Assembly (NCBI GenBank): GCA_014730175.1
Contig: WJIR01000037.1
Location: 1-34,123 of the forward strand
Origin: Candidatus Zixiibacteriota bacterium
Lineage (GTDB): Bacteria; Zixibacteria; MSB-5A5; UM-FILTER-46-8
Direction: 5' to 3'
Length of the DNA: 34,123 nucleotides
In this document: piece by piece, positions 1 through 8,373 of the stretch
How positions within the stretch are numbered: position 1 is the stretch's first letter
Layout: the number at the start of each line of letters is the position of its first letter
The notes under the pieces: model-generated
Databases searched by the model: none
The model's input: only the letters and a program-made list of their open reading frames with translations
Told to the model about the DNA's origin: nothing
Position numbers and translations under genes: made by a program

Positions 1-257
1 GCGTTATAACCACCCGCGCCAATATCAATTTCCACGGGATGGTCAGGGCTGGTCACTAAATCGACCGCATGATCAACCTTCATCGTGAACACTCTGCCCC
101 ATTGCTGCTCCACCTGTTCTGCGCCGAATGGCTCTTTCTGAATTTCCGTTTCATTGCTGACAGGCGAAAGCTCGCCGCATCCATTCAGTAAGAGCATCGC
201 GGCAGCGATAACAAATAGAACCGCACTTCTCACTATCAGATGATTTCGTCTTAACAT
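1..257 (-). CDS. Partial lipoprotein (3' end beyond window); paralog of the 539..1135 gene
   Basis: Reverse complement reads MLRRNHLIVRSAVLFVIAAAMLLLNGCGELSPVSNETEIQKEPFGAEQVEQQWGRVFTMKVDHAVDLVTSPDHPVEIDIGAGGYNA...; signal peptide with lipobox LNGC; SD AAGGGGGTATAT-ATG. Not in the ORF track because it is truncated at base 1. Confidence 0.8.
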   Translation of the reverse strand, partial: MLRRNHLIVRSAVLFVIAAAMLLLNGCGELSPVSNETEIQKEPFGAEQVEQQWGRVFTMKVDHAVDLVTSPDHPVEIDIGAGGYN

Positions 258-483
258 ATATACCCCCTTTTTTAGTTTTTCCATTTTAGGCTTTCACGCT
301 TTAATATGCTCAAAAATCGAACCGAACTGCAACTTTTTTTACCACTTCAGTAACTCCTTATGGTACAGGAGATTAGTTGTCGGGGGTGTACTGCGCTGAC
401 ATTCCTTTAACCATTTTCCGGAATAAAACATAGGTTATTTCCCATAATTATGGGAAGAATCCAATTTGCAATTGCAATCGGAA

Positions 484-514
484 ATAAAAAAGGGACAGGC
501 GAAATGCCTGTCCC
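484..514 (-). terminator. Rho-independent terminator for the 539..1135 gene
   Basis: gggacaggc-gaaat-gcctgtccc perfect 9-bp stem (492-514) followed on the minus strand by a T tract (484-491). Confidence 0.85.
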
Positions 515-538
515 GGGAGTACTCGGTGTTCTTGAAGA

Positions 539-1135
539 CTATGTAGTTCGTCCGCCTATACCGTATCTTGAGAAGTGATCGATGTTAAACTCAAACTTAC
601 CATTGCCGTCATCATCAGCATCGACCTCGTAAAGCTCCCATTCCTGCTTGTCCGAATTCCAGTATCTTAGCTCCGCCCCGTCGAATTTATCATTCTCGTC
701 ATAATCCTCGATAGCTTCGACATCGAGAGACAGGGTTGTCGATTTGTCAAACTGGGTTCCGTCCGGTCCGAATTCGAATACGTAGACCATACCGGATGCA
801 GTCAAATAAGCTGATGCCTGCGCCGTAATGTTGACTACGCCATCAGTCGCATCATTCGGGACATCCAGTTTAGCGTTATAACCACCCGCGCCAATATCAA
901 TTTCCACGGGATGGTCAGGGCTGGTCACTAAATCGACCGCATGATCAACCTTCATTACAAACACTCTACCCCACTGCTGCTCCACCTGTTCGTTTCCGAA
1001 TGGTTCTTTTAAAGCGGTCTGGTCGTTATCAGGACCTACCGGAGCAACTTTGCCGCAGCCATTGATCAGCATTATGCCAACCAGCACCGCGATAAACACG
1101 AAGCTGCTGATGATTACACTCTTACTCTTAAACAT
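539..1135 (-). CDS. Secreted lipoprotein with acidic, EF-hand-like loops; hypothetical
   Basis: ORF 539..1177; best start is the internal ATG at 1135 (MFKSKSVIISS...LINGCG) preceded by AAAAAGGGGGGAATT. Lipobox INGC; DYDENDKFDGAE and DADDDGNGKF acidic loops. Confidence 0.8.
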   Translation of the reverse strand: MFKSKSVIISSFVFIAVLVGIMLINGCGKVAPVGPDNDQTALKEPFGNEQVEQQWGRVFVMKVDHAVDLVTSPDHPVEIDIGAGGYNAKLDVPNDATDGVVNITAQASAYLTASGMVYVFEFGPDGTQFDKSTTLSLDVEAIEDYDENDKFDGAELRYWNSDKQEWELYEVDADDDGNGKFEFNIDHFSRYGIGGRTT

Positions 1136-1398
1136 AATTCCCCCCTTTTTGGTTGTTTGCTGCTCTTTCAATTGCAAACATAGCGCTCAATTTTCTTGCC
1201 AAAAACCGACCTAACCGGAAACGAATCATATCATCCTGAAAGATAATGAATTACGGGCATGTGAATACTTCGGGCAGTCAAAATTACCCTCGCGTAGTCC
1301 TGGCCTTTTATCGAATTCCAACTATAGTTATAGGGGAAATCCGATAATTCTACCGAAAAATCGATACCAAAAATCGTTCGGCTGCTGCAGGTCAATAG

Positions 1399-1533
1399 CC
1401 TATATTAATTATAAATATAATAACCGGTAACGGAAGCACGCCGAAGGAGCGTAAACCTTGCTCATCCGGTATTTTAAATTCCCGAAGGACAAGCCTTCGG
1501 CTACGGATTAATGGTTCTTACGAATTATCCGGG
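1399..1533 (-). repeat. MITE-like intergenic repeat, copy A
   Basis: Reverse complement begins CCCGGATAATTCGTAAGAACCATTAATCCGTAGCCGAAGGCTTGTCCTTCGG and ends ATTTATAATTAATATAGG; flanked by ATAG (1395-1398) and ATAG (1534-1537). Confidence 0.7.
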
Positions 1534-1627
1534 ATAGAATTTATTCGGGGTAGCCCAAATTTTTACTTGTAGTTTTACAAAGTGTCGAATATTTTTAGTC
1601 AATGGAATATTAAAAGGAGAGTTCCGA

Positions 1628-2224
1628 ATGGAGAAACTCAATATCGGCGTTGATATTGACGGTGTAATAATAGATTTTATCTCCGAATTTATTCGATTCT
1701 ATCATAAAAGATATCCGCGATATAAAAAGCTTAAAAAGGAGCATATTTGCCGGCATAGTATTGAATCGGTTTTGGGTATTTTTGCCGAAGAAGTAACCGA
1801 ATTGATCGAAAACACCACTCTTTATGGCGATTTCAAACTAATCGATGGCGCAGATAGAGTACTTAATGAATTAAGTGATCATAATATATATATATGTACG
1901 AGTCGCCCGGAAAGGCACAGGGAAAAAACCGCACAGCTTTTAGAAAAATATCAGATCCCTCATAAGAAACTAATATTCAGAGGTAATAATAAAAAACTCG
2001 ATGTACTCCTCAAGGAAATGCCTCGGTTCGATATCTTTATCGAGGATAATATCGCGGAGTGCATTCATTTATCCAAACTGGTAAAAAGGGTTCTGGTTTT
2101 CCGGCAGCCCTGGAATGACAACTGTCTGAATGTTCGAGGGACGTTACAATATGTAGATAATTGGGATCAGATACGCGACGAAATAAATAATTACAAACAC
2201 AATCTCCTGCCCAGCTTGCTCTGA
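1628..2224 (+). CDS. HAD-superfamily protein, 5'-nucleotidase/deoxyribonucleotidase-like
   Basis: DVDGVI-type motif I (IGVDIDGVIIDF), CTSRPERH motif II region, FIEDN motif IV; SD AAAAGGAGAGTTCCGA-ATG. Confidence 0.75.
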   Translation: MEKLNIGVDIDGVIIDFISEFIRFYHKRYPRYKKLKKEHICRHSIESVLGIFAEEVTELIENTTLYGDFKLIDGADRVLNELSDHNIYICTSRPERHREKTAQLLEKYQIPHKKLIFRGNNKKLDVLLKEMPRFDIFIEDNIAECIHLSKLVKRVLVFRQPWNDNCLNVRGTLQYVDNWDQIRDEINNYKHNLLPSLL

Positions 2225-2306
2225 TTGACAATCTTGATTGACATTTTTTATCTCCGGATATATAGTTTTTCAAATCCTCAGCTACGGCTGGGATAACACA
2301 CCACAC

Positions 2307-2340
2307 GGGAGGGATACATTATGTATTCCTCCCTTTATTC
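2307..2340 (+). terminator. Probable intrinsic terminator
   Basis: GGGAGGGATACA-tta-TGTATTCCTCCC 12-bp stem (one G.T) followed by CTTTATTC. Confidence 0.6.
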
Positions 2341-2493
2341 CTGAAATCAATGAAAATTAACGATAGAGATGGAACAATAACCAAGATATGCTTGTTTGCA
2401 TTAATGTTGACTATGTTGGTCAAATATTATTTCTACAGAAAAATATAAAACAAATCAATACTAATTAGACAAAACTCAAATTAAGGAGAAACA

Positions 2494-3504
2494 ATGAGTA
2501 AAATATTAATGAAAGGCTTTCTTACGGTAGCGCTTGCAGCTACAATGATTTTTACCGCTGGTAATCTGGCGAAGCTTAATGCAGCGGAGCACCAGGTAGA
2601 CATTATTGATTTTACATTTCAGCCCGGTGAACTGACGATTAACGTCGGTGATATGGTAACCTGGACTAATATCGACATGGTTGAGCATACTTCCACCTCC
2701 GATGATGGAGTATGGGACTCGGGACTGCTTGCACACGGCGAATCCTACTCATTTACATTTGACACCCAGGGAATGTATCCCTATCATTGTACACCGCATC
2801 CTTTTATGACCGGAGTCATTCATGTGATGGGCGGTCAGATGGGTTGCTGTACTGTTGACATGCAGCCTGATAACAGCCCGGTTGAAGTACCTCCAGGCGG
2901 CTCTTTCGGCCTGACCGGTTATGTGAGTAATCCTTGCATGCACGAAATTACAACTGATGTTTGGTATGGAGTAATGTATTCCGGCATGTTCTTCGAACAA
3001 GGGAAAGTGCTCAACATTCCTCTTAACTCCGGACAGACGCTTTCAGCTCATTTAAACCAGTATGTTCCGAATTTCGCTCCCCAGGGAACCTATGATTATG
3101 TTGCATATTGCGGCGATTATGATTCTTTTGCGCACGATACCGCCTCATTCGAATTTACCGTCACTGGCGCTCGCGTAGCTAATGGCGCTGATGAATGGAC
3201 TCTCGAAGGCGGATTTGAGCAGACTTCTTCTTCAGTTCCGCAAGAATTCGGGCTGATAGGAAACTATCCTAATCCTTTCAACGCTCAGACGAATATAACT
3301 TTCGAGCTTCCTTCTGAGAGTGATGTATCGCTTGAGGTTTACAACATTATCGGTCAGAGAGTGGCTGAATTGGTTGACGGTAATCTTAGCGCCGGCAGCC
3401 ATACTGTAAGCTGGGACGCTTCCGATGCCGCCAGCGGAGTATACTTCTACAAATTAACCGCAGGCGAAAAGGTTGTCACCAAGAAGATGAACCTGCTCAA
3501 GTAG
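2494..3504 (+). CDS. Secreted cupredoxin (plastocyanin-like) protein with a CC-domain and type IX-like C-terminal sorting domain
   Basis: Signal peptide; VEHTS...YPYHCTPHPFMTG gives type-1 copper ligands His, Cys, His, Met; C-terminus YPNPFNAQTNITFELP...SGVYFYKLTAGEKVVTKKMNLLK; SD AAGGAGAAACA-ATG. Confidence 0.88.
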   Translation: MSKILMKGFLTVALAATMIFTAGNLAKLNAAEHQVDIIDFTFQPGELTINVGDMVTWTNIDMVEHTSTSDDGVWDSGLLAHGESYSFTFDTQGMYPYHCTPHPFMTGVIHVMGGQMGCCTVDMQPDNSPVEVPPGGSFGLTGYVSNPCMHEITTDVWYGVMYSGMFFEQGKVLNIPLNSGQTLSAHLNQYVPNFAPQGTYDYVAYCGDYDSFAHDTASFEFTVTGARVANGADEWTLEGGFEQTSSSVPQEFGLIGNYPNPFNAQTNITFELPSESDVSLEVYNIIGQRVAELVDGNLSAGSHTVSWDASDAASGVYFYKLTAGEKVVTKKMNLLK

Positions 3505-3556
3505 TCATTAATCGACAGCCTTTGGTTGTCAGACATATTGAGTATAACGAATATGG

Positions 3557-3592
3557 CATGGTCAAGGCGAAATCCTTGGCCATGTTTCATTA
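3557..3592 (+). terminator. Hairpin after the cupredoxin gene, possible terminator
   Basis: CATGGTCAAGG-cgaaat-CCTTGGCCATG 11-bp stem (one G.T), followed by only a weak T-rich run (TTTCATTAT). Confidence 0.45.
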
Positions 3593-3647
3593 TATTAAGC
3601 AAGTAGGTTATAGCCCCCACGGTCCTGAAGAATGTTACCACTTTTGT

Positions 3648-4403
3648 TCAATACAAAAGCATATGGCTGGTGGCAATTTTCTTTTTATCCAAAAATCTCA
3701 TAGTGGAATACTTGAGCTTAAAGATATTGACAAAGAATTTCACAATCTCAAGCTTCGATAATTTGGACTTGCCGAGTTGACGATCAAGGAAAGTGATAGG
3801 AACTTCCTTGACTTCAAAGCCGGCCGTCTCCACCCAGTAAACCATCTCCTCCAAGAAAGAATATCCATCACTGAGGATACCATCCAGATTAATTCTGTTC
3901 AGCACCTCACTGTGATATGCCCGGTAACCACTGGTTAAGTCTTTGGTTTTAATACCTAAAAGAGCTTTGGATAACACCATAGCGCCTTTGCTGCAGAATT
4001 TACGCCAGGAATTCCATCCGACCACTTTCCCGTTTTCAACCCGGCGAGAACCTACAACCATGTCGTAACCGTTCCGTAGTTCGCGCACCAATTCCGGTAT
4101 CTTAGCGGGATCATGGGAAAAATCGGCATCCATCGAAATGATGATCTCAGCGTCATGCTCAAGAGCATATTTGAATCCTCTAACATGCGCGCCCCCGTAA
4201 CCTGATTTCCCGTTGCGTGTTATAAGATGAAGGCGTGGAAATTCAACTTGAAGGTTCTCAACTATTTTCGCCGTACCGTCCGGAGAGTTATCATCGATTA
4301 TCACTATGTTCAGATCCTGAACACCCAGTGCGAATATGCCACGAATCAAACCCTCTATATTATGGCTTTCATTATAGGTGGCGATTGATACGAAGGATTT
4401 CAT
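3648..4403 (-). CDS. Family 2 glycosyltransferase, polyprenol/dolichol-phosphate mannosyltransferase (DPM1)-like, copy 1
   Basis: VIIDDNSPDGTAKIV, SMDADFSHDP, VVGSRRVENGKVVGW, LTSGYRAY motifs. Start set to ATG 4403 (MKSFVSIATYN, SD AAAGGGGGAAG) by analogy with the paralog at 8374..9141; the ORF track extends to 4508. Confidence 0.9.
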   Translation of the reverse strand: MKSFVSIATYNESHNIEGLIRGIFALGVQDLNIVIIDDNSPDGTAKIVENLQVEFPRLHLITRNGKSGYGGAHVRGFKYALEHDAEIIISMDADFSHDPAKIPELVRELRNGYDMVVGSRRVENGKVVGWNSWRKFCSKGAMVLSKALLGIKTKDLTSGYRAYHSEVLNRINLDGILSDGYSFLEEMVYWVETAGFEVKEVPITFLDRQLGKSKLSKLEIVKFFVNIFKLKYSTMRFLDKKKIATSHMLLY

Positions 4404-4504
4404 ACTCTTCCCCCTTTGAATGTTTGGAGTTTTGATCGAGCTTTGGAAGACATGCGTTCCCCGGAAGCCTTCCTGTAGATGAGCCGTGACACTACTCTTC
4501 CCAC

Positions 4505-4576
4505 TCATAATAAACCCCCTACATTATGGCTCTCAGGAAAATTGGAAAATAACTTTGGAACAGACACCGCTACCAT
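4505..4576 (-). CDS. Putative small leader ORF (23 aa), paralogous to the start of the 7789..7920 ORF
   Basis: GGGAGGAATA-ATG then MVAVSVPKLFSNFPESHNVGGLL*; the stop overlaps an ATG at 4508 (ATGA). Below the ORF track size limit. Confidence 0.35.
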   Translation of the reverse strand: MVAVSVPKLFSNFPESHNVGGLL

Positions 4577-4742
4577 TATTCCTCCCTACCCGGCGAAATT
4601 CTACTACTACCACTGTAGATACCAGCCAGCTTTTGTAAGACCAAGCTCAATATCCGCAATTCAATAATAATAAACCACGGATGATTCGCTAATTCATATA
4701 TTGTTTTTCAAAAATGGTAATATCACTACTACCTAACTACCA
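4577..4742 (-). ncRNA. Structured 5' leader, copy 1 (candidate cis-regulatory RNA)
   Basis: Highly similar to 7921..8087 with conserved hairpins and compensatory changes (see findings). Confidence 0.6.
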
Positions 4743-4748
4743 TGAAAT

Positions 4749-4777
4749 AATTTAGCTTATATGCATTCAATTGTCAA
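4749..4777 (-). promoter_or_regulatory. Sigma-70-type promoter, copy 1
   Basis: Minus strand TTGACA (4772-4777), 17-nt spacer, TAAATT (4749-4754); the same hexamers and spacer occur in copy 2. Confidence 0.7.
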
Positions 4778-5263
4778 GTAAAAAAACGAAATTATCCTTA
4801 TTAAATTATGATTATATGTTTAACGGTAATTGATATCAAAATCAATTGCAGCATATATAGAACCGACTAATGGACTTTTATAAATACTATATAATTGGCT
4901 TATAGAGACTGTATAATTATTATATATATAAATACTGCTAACTTGAGACCTTGCAGATGTACGAAGTAATGAGTGTACTCGCTTGATTCTAATCGATGGT
5001 TATGTCGGATATATGATGATATTGTTGTAAGTGTTTCACCGCATTCGGGAACTTCGTTAATCAAATTGGGATTTAAAACAACTGGCATTCGTTGAATTAG
5101 ATCCGAGTTAATTGAAATGGTGGAATCGTCTTTAAATCGTGTTGTTAATAACCATCTCATATTTTTTACTGCTTGGGTAGCGAATGTTTTCAGGAACTTC
5201 AGCCCACAGGAGATACTGCCTTGACATTTAACCGATATAATATATCTTGATTAAAACGCTTAG

Positions 5264-5421
5264 TCCGGATAATTCATAAAAAACAATAATTCGTACCGAA
5301 GGCTTGTCCTGCGGTAGCTCAAGTGAATTAGAATATTTACAGACTGTATTTGAAGATTCCAAAGAAATGCCGGAAGCGCGAGGCTTCCCCTGCCGGTGAC
5401 TGAATTTATGAATGATACAGG
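5264..5421 (+). repeat. MITE-like intergenic repeat, copy B
   Basis: TCCGGATAATTCATAAAAAA ... GAATTTATGAATGATACAGG terminal inverted repeats, internal CCGAAGGCTTGTCCTGCGG and GCCGGAAGC...GGCTTCC; flanked by TTAG (5260-5263) and TTAG (5422-5425). Confidence 0.8.
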
Positions 5422-5519
5422 TTAGATTCGGCAGGGTATTCTCCGAATTCGTAGTTATTTTGACTCACTTCATCTGGTAGTTTTATAAAGAGAAAAAAGA
5501 GAAAAGCCGTAGTTAGATT

Positions 5520-6740
5520 ATGAACATCATAAAGATTCCATTAATAGCCCTTTTCACATTGACGACCGCAGTCGGAGTTTTATTTGTTAATAGCCGTCAA
5601 GAAAATGTACCGCCACCAAAGCCAACCGATTTCTTACGCATTGAAGGTAAGAAGATTATCGATGAAACCGGAAATGAGATATTCCTAAGAGGATTTAATA
5701 TAGGACCGGTTAAGTTTGCCAGCTATAAAGATAGAGATAATAGCCTGGAAAAAATAGACGCTTTTAACGACGCAATGTTGAAAAATTATATTTCCGAATG
5801 GGACATTAAAAATATGAAAGATATGGGAGCGAACGTCTTGCGAGCCCATTCGTACTTGAGATTTTATACCTTAGAAACGGAACCCTATCAATATGACGAG
5901 GGCTATATTAAAACACTCGATGACTTGATAGATATGGCATACGCCCAGGGGATATATGTAATAATCACTATGACCGGAGCCGGACAGAATACGCATCAGA
6001 ACACCACCAACCAATTGGGTAATTCTCTTTGGACTAATAAAGATTTGAGGAAGAGGGTCATTGCCGCCTGGAGATATCTTGCCGAACATTTTGCCAACCA
6101 TCCGGGAGTGGCTGGTTATGACATTCTAAATGAGCCCCGCCCCGGATCAAAAGAGGCGCTTCATTCATTTTATGAAGAGGTTGTTAAGGCGATTAGGCAG
6201 GTTGACAGGAATCATATTATTGTTTTAAGCGCTCATTATTTTCACGGCCAAAGCGCTTTTAGCTGCGGCGGTGAATTTGATGATGATAACATCTTATTGC
6301 AGATACACCAATACGGAGAAGCTCCCAGAAGGGATATAGAAAACGCTGCTTCCGTAGCTTATCCTCACAAATCACTATTGAAACAGGGACTGCAAAAATT
6401 ATACAGGTCCTGGCATGCACTCCAAAGACGCCCTCTGTTTGTGGGAGAGTTCAGCGCCGTATGGGATTCGGGCGAAGACGGATTGCGATGGACAGAGGAT
6501 ATGATTGAATTAATGAACCAGCGAGGAATTCATTGGACGTATTTTTCATATAAAAACATATTCGGGAAAGAAAGGGGATTATATATAGCGAAAGAGTGGT
6601 GGCAAAAGGATATGACCGACGAACAGAAGGCTAATCTTCATTTGGGAAAACAGCAAAAAAGATTGCTTTCAACAAGAGAAAACTACAAAGTCAATCCCGC
6701 GATAAAGAAGATTCTGGAAGATGGATTCGAATCAAGATAA
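5520..6740 (+). CDS. Glycoside hydrolase family 5 (cellulase)-like secreted protein
   Basis: N-terminal signal/anchor; GYDILNEPRPGS (acid/base NEP), FVGEFSAVWDSGEDG (nucleophile E), FLRGFNIGPVKF at the N-terminus. Confidence 0.82.
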   Translation: MNIIKIPLIALFTLTTAVGVLFVNSRQENVPPPKPTDFLRIEGKKIIDETGNEIFLRGFNIGPVKFASYKDRDNSLEKIDAFNDAMLKNYISEWDIKNMKDMGANVLRAHSYLRFYTLETEPYQYDEGYIKTLDDLIDMAYAQGIYVIITMTGAGQNTHQNTTNQLGNSLWTNKDLRKRVIAAWRYLAEHFANHPGVAGYDILNEPRPGSKEALHSFYEEVVKAIRQVDRNHIIVLSAHYFHGQSAFSCGGEFDDDNILLQIHQYGEAPRRDIENAASVAYPHKSLLKQGLQKLYRSWHALQRRPLFVGEFSAVWDSGEDGLRWTEDMIELMNQRGIHWTYFSYKNIFGKERGLYIAKEWWQKDMTDEQKANLHLGKQQKRLLSTRENYKVNPAIKKILEDGFESR

Positions 6741-6802
6741 AGCATGCGGCTCTTTAATAAAGCACAAATGCTACCGATGATGATATTTATGAATAATACT
6801 CG

Positions 6803-7762
6803 CTATATCCCTGTTTTATGAAACTCCAATTGTTGCTGATCAACAGGCTCGGCTACGGTTTTCTTACCCTGCACGGTTACCATATCCAATAACAGCTCGT
6901 GTTCGGAATAGTCGCTTAGTTCCTGTCTGATTTCATCAGTCAGCAAATCCTTGAATTGAGTGGATTCGTTCTCAATAAATTGAACCTCGCTAAAGTGTTT
7001 CCTGAATATCCTCTTATAATCATCCAGAAGTAATTTATTCAGGTAGACATTAGTGGGATAGAGCCCCTGTCTTAAATGATCCCACGGAGGTATCTGCGTT
7101 TCGGCAGGATGTTTTCCGTAAAGATTATGCCCGCCGGTAATTCCGGTGAAGAGGTTAATATCAATTGAGAATACTCCATCCGGTTTCAGCACCCGTTTTA
7201 TTTCGCTAACGCATTTATCCACATCTTCTATATGCTCAAAGACGGTGACTGAGAAGATGAAATCAAAATAATCATCGTCGAATGTCAGATCCTCTCCATT
7301 CATGCGATAGAATTGAGGCTTCTTTACAAGATCGCCGCCATAGCGTTTCGACAATTTCGATTTGTATTCGCCATCGAAGAGGAGCTTTCGAATGGTCGTC
7401 TTTAAAGTTCTCTTGATGCCGTTATTGAGAAGCAATTTGGCTATCAAAATCGGTGACCAGTTATATAGCACGATATCCAGGTCAATTCCATGTACTTCGT
7501 TCTTCTGGGCAAGCGCATGCGCTTGAGGGTATAGCTGACCGCATCCGATCTCCAGGATTTGCTTCTCAGTCAGATCAATCCCGAATGTATCCTCCACGTT
7601 AGCCATGATCCCTTCATAACAGGTATAGTCTTCTTCGATTAGAGCGTCCATGCGATTTCTGTACATCCAATGAAGCTTCTTAAATTCCGAGAAGAGAGAA
7701 AGCCGAGGACCTTTTCTCAACGCGTAAGTACAGGCATCTCCAAATAAAATTGCTTTATCCAT
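6803..7762 (-). CDS. Class I SAM-dependent methyltransferase (Methyltransf_11-like)
   Basis: ILEIGCGQLYPQAHAL motif I, VHGIDLD, FDFIFSVTVFEHIEDVDKCVSEIKRVLKPDGVFSID; SD CTGGAGGCCAGTA-ATG. Confidence 0.85.
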   Translation of the reverse strand: MDKAILFGDACTYALRKGPRLSLFSEFKKLHWMYRNRMDALIEEDYTCYEGIMANVEDTFGIDLTEKQILEIGCGQLYPQAHALAQKNEVHGIDLDIVLYNWSPILIAKLLLNNGIKRTLKTTIRKLLFDGEYKSKLSKRYGGDLVKKPQFYRMNGEDLTFDDDYFDFIFSVTVFEHIEDVDKCVSEIKRVLKPDGVFSIDINLFTGITGGHNLYGKHPAETQIPPWDHLRQGLYPTNVYLNKLLLDDYKRIFRKHFSEVQFIENESTQFKDLLTDEIRQELSDYSEHELLLDMVTVQGKKTVAEPVDQQQLEFHKTGI

Positions 7763-7788
7763 TACTGGCCTCCAGTATTATATATTAG

Positions 7789-7920
7789 TCATTTTAACAT
7801 CACCGAAACATGCTCATCAACGACATATCCGCTTTCGAATCTCCCCACCGATAATAGACACCATGGATTAGTGATTTTATGAATATCAGATAATAACTTT
7901 GGAACAGCTACCGCTGCCAT
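7789..7920 (-). CDS. Putative small leader ORF (43 aa), paralogous N-terminus to 4505..4576
   Basis: GGGAGGAAAA-ATG then MAAVAVPKLLSDIHKITNPWCLLSVGRFESGYVVDEHVSVMLK*; ends 26 bp upstream of the methyltransferase start. Confidence 0.35.
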   Translation of the reverse strand: MAAVAVPKLLSDIHKITNPWCLLSVGRFESGYVVDEHVSVMLK

Positions 7921-8087
7921 TTTTCCTCCCTACGCGACCGAATTCTACTACTACCCATGTAGAAGCCAGCCAGCTTTTGCGGGAATAAACCCGGTATCCA
8001 CAGTTCAATAGAGACAAAACCGTGGATGATTCGCTAATTCACATATTGTTTTCAAAAATTGGTAATATTGCTACTACCTAACTACCG
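7921..8087 (-). ncRNA. Structured 5' leader, copy 2 (candidate cis-regulatory RNA)
   Basis: Paralog of 4577..4742; all hairpins retained with pairing-preserving substitutions. Confidence 0.6.
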
Positions 8088-8093
8088 TGAAAT

Positions 8094-8122
8094 AATTTAA
8101 CCTATATATATCCGATTGTCAA
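8094..8122 (-). promoter_or_regulatory. Sigma-70-type promoter, copy 2
   Basis: Minus strand TTGACA (8117-8122), 17-nt spacer, TAAATT (8094-8099). Confidence 0.7.
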
Positions 8123-8373
8123 GAATAAAATAGAATAAAACAGAAGAAACTTCAGTAAATGGTCTTTGACAACACCTCTCATAAGAGTTTATAACAGAAT
8201 ATATAACTGTGAAACTCTAAGTATACAAATACTATAATACAAATTAATAGAAAATTCAAAATTATTGTATTCACAATTACTGTTTACATAATGACGGTCA
8301 AAACAAATTGGAAGCCGGGTTCTTGCAGCGGCGCTAAGCAATTGTCTGTTGAACGGTTATTTTCAGCAAGTAA

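Noticed and set aside
4577-4742. Leader as a c-di-GMP-I (GEMM) riboswitch, because of AAAGC and GGTAGC-like words
   Set aside because: The GEMM core order (GCAAACC...GGGACGCAAAGC...GGTAGGTAGCGGGGTTACCG) is not reproduced; only isolated short words match.
4900-5160. 86-aa minus-strand ORF in an AT-rich gap
   Set aside because: No SD, low-complexity C-terminus (FIYIIIIQSL), no recognisable domain; could be a gene remnant but cannot be supported.
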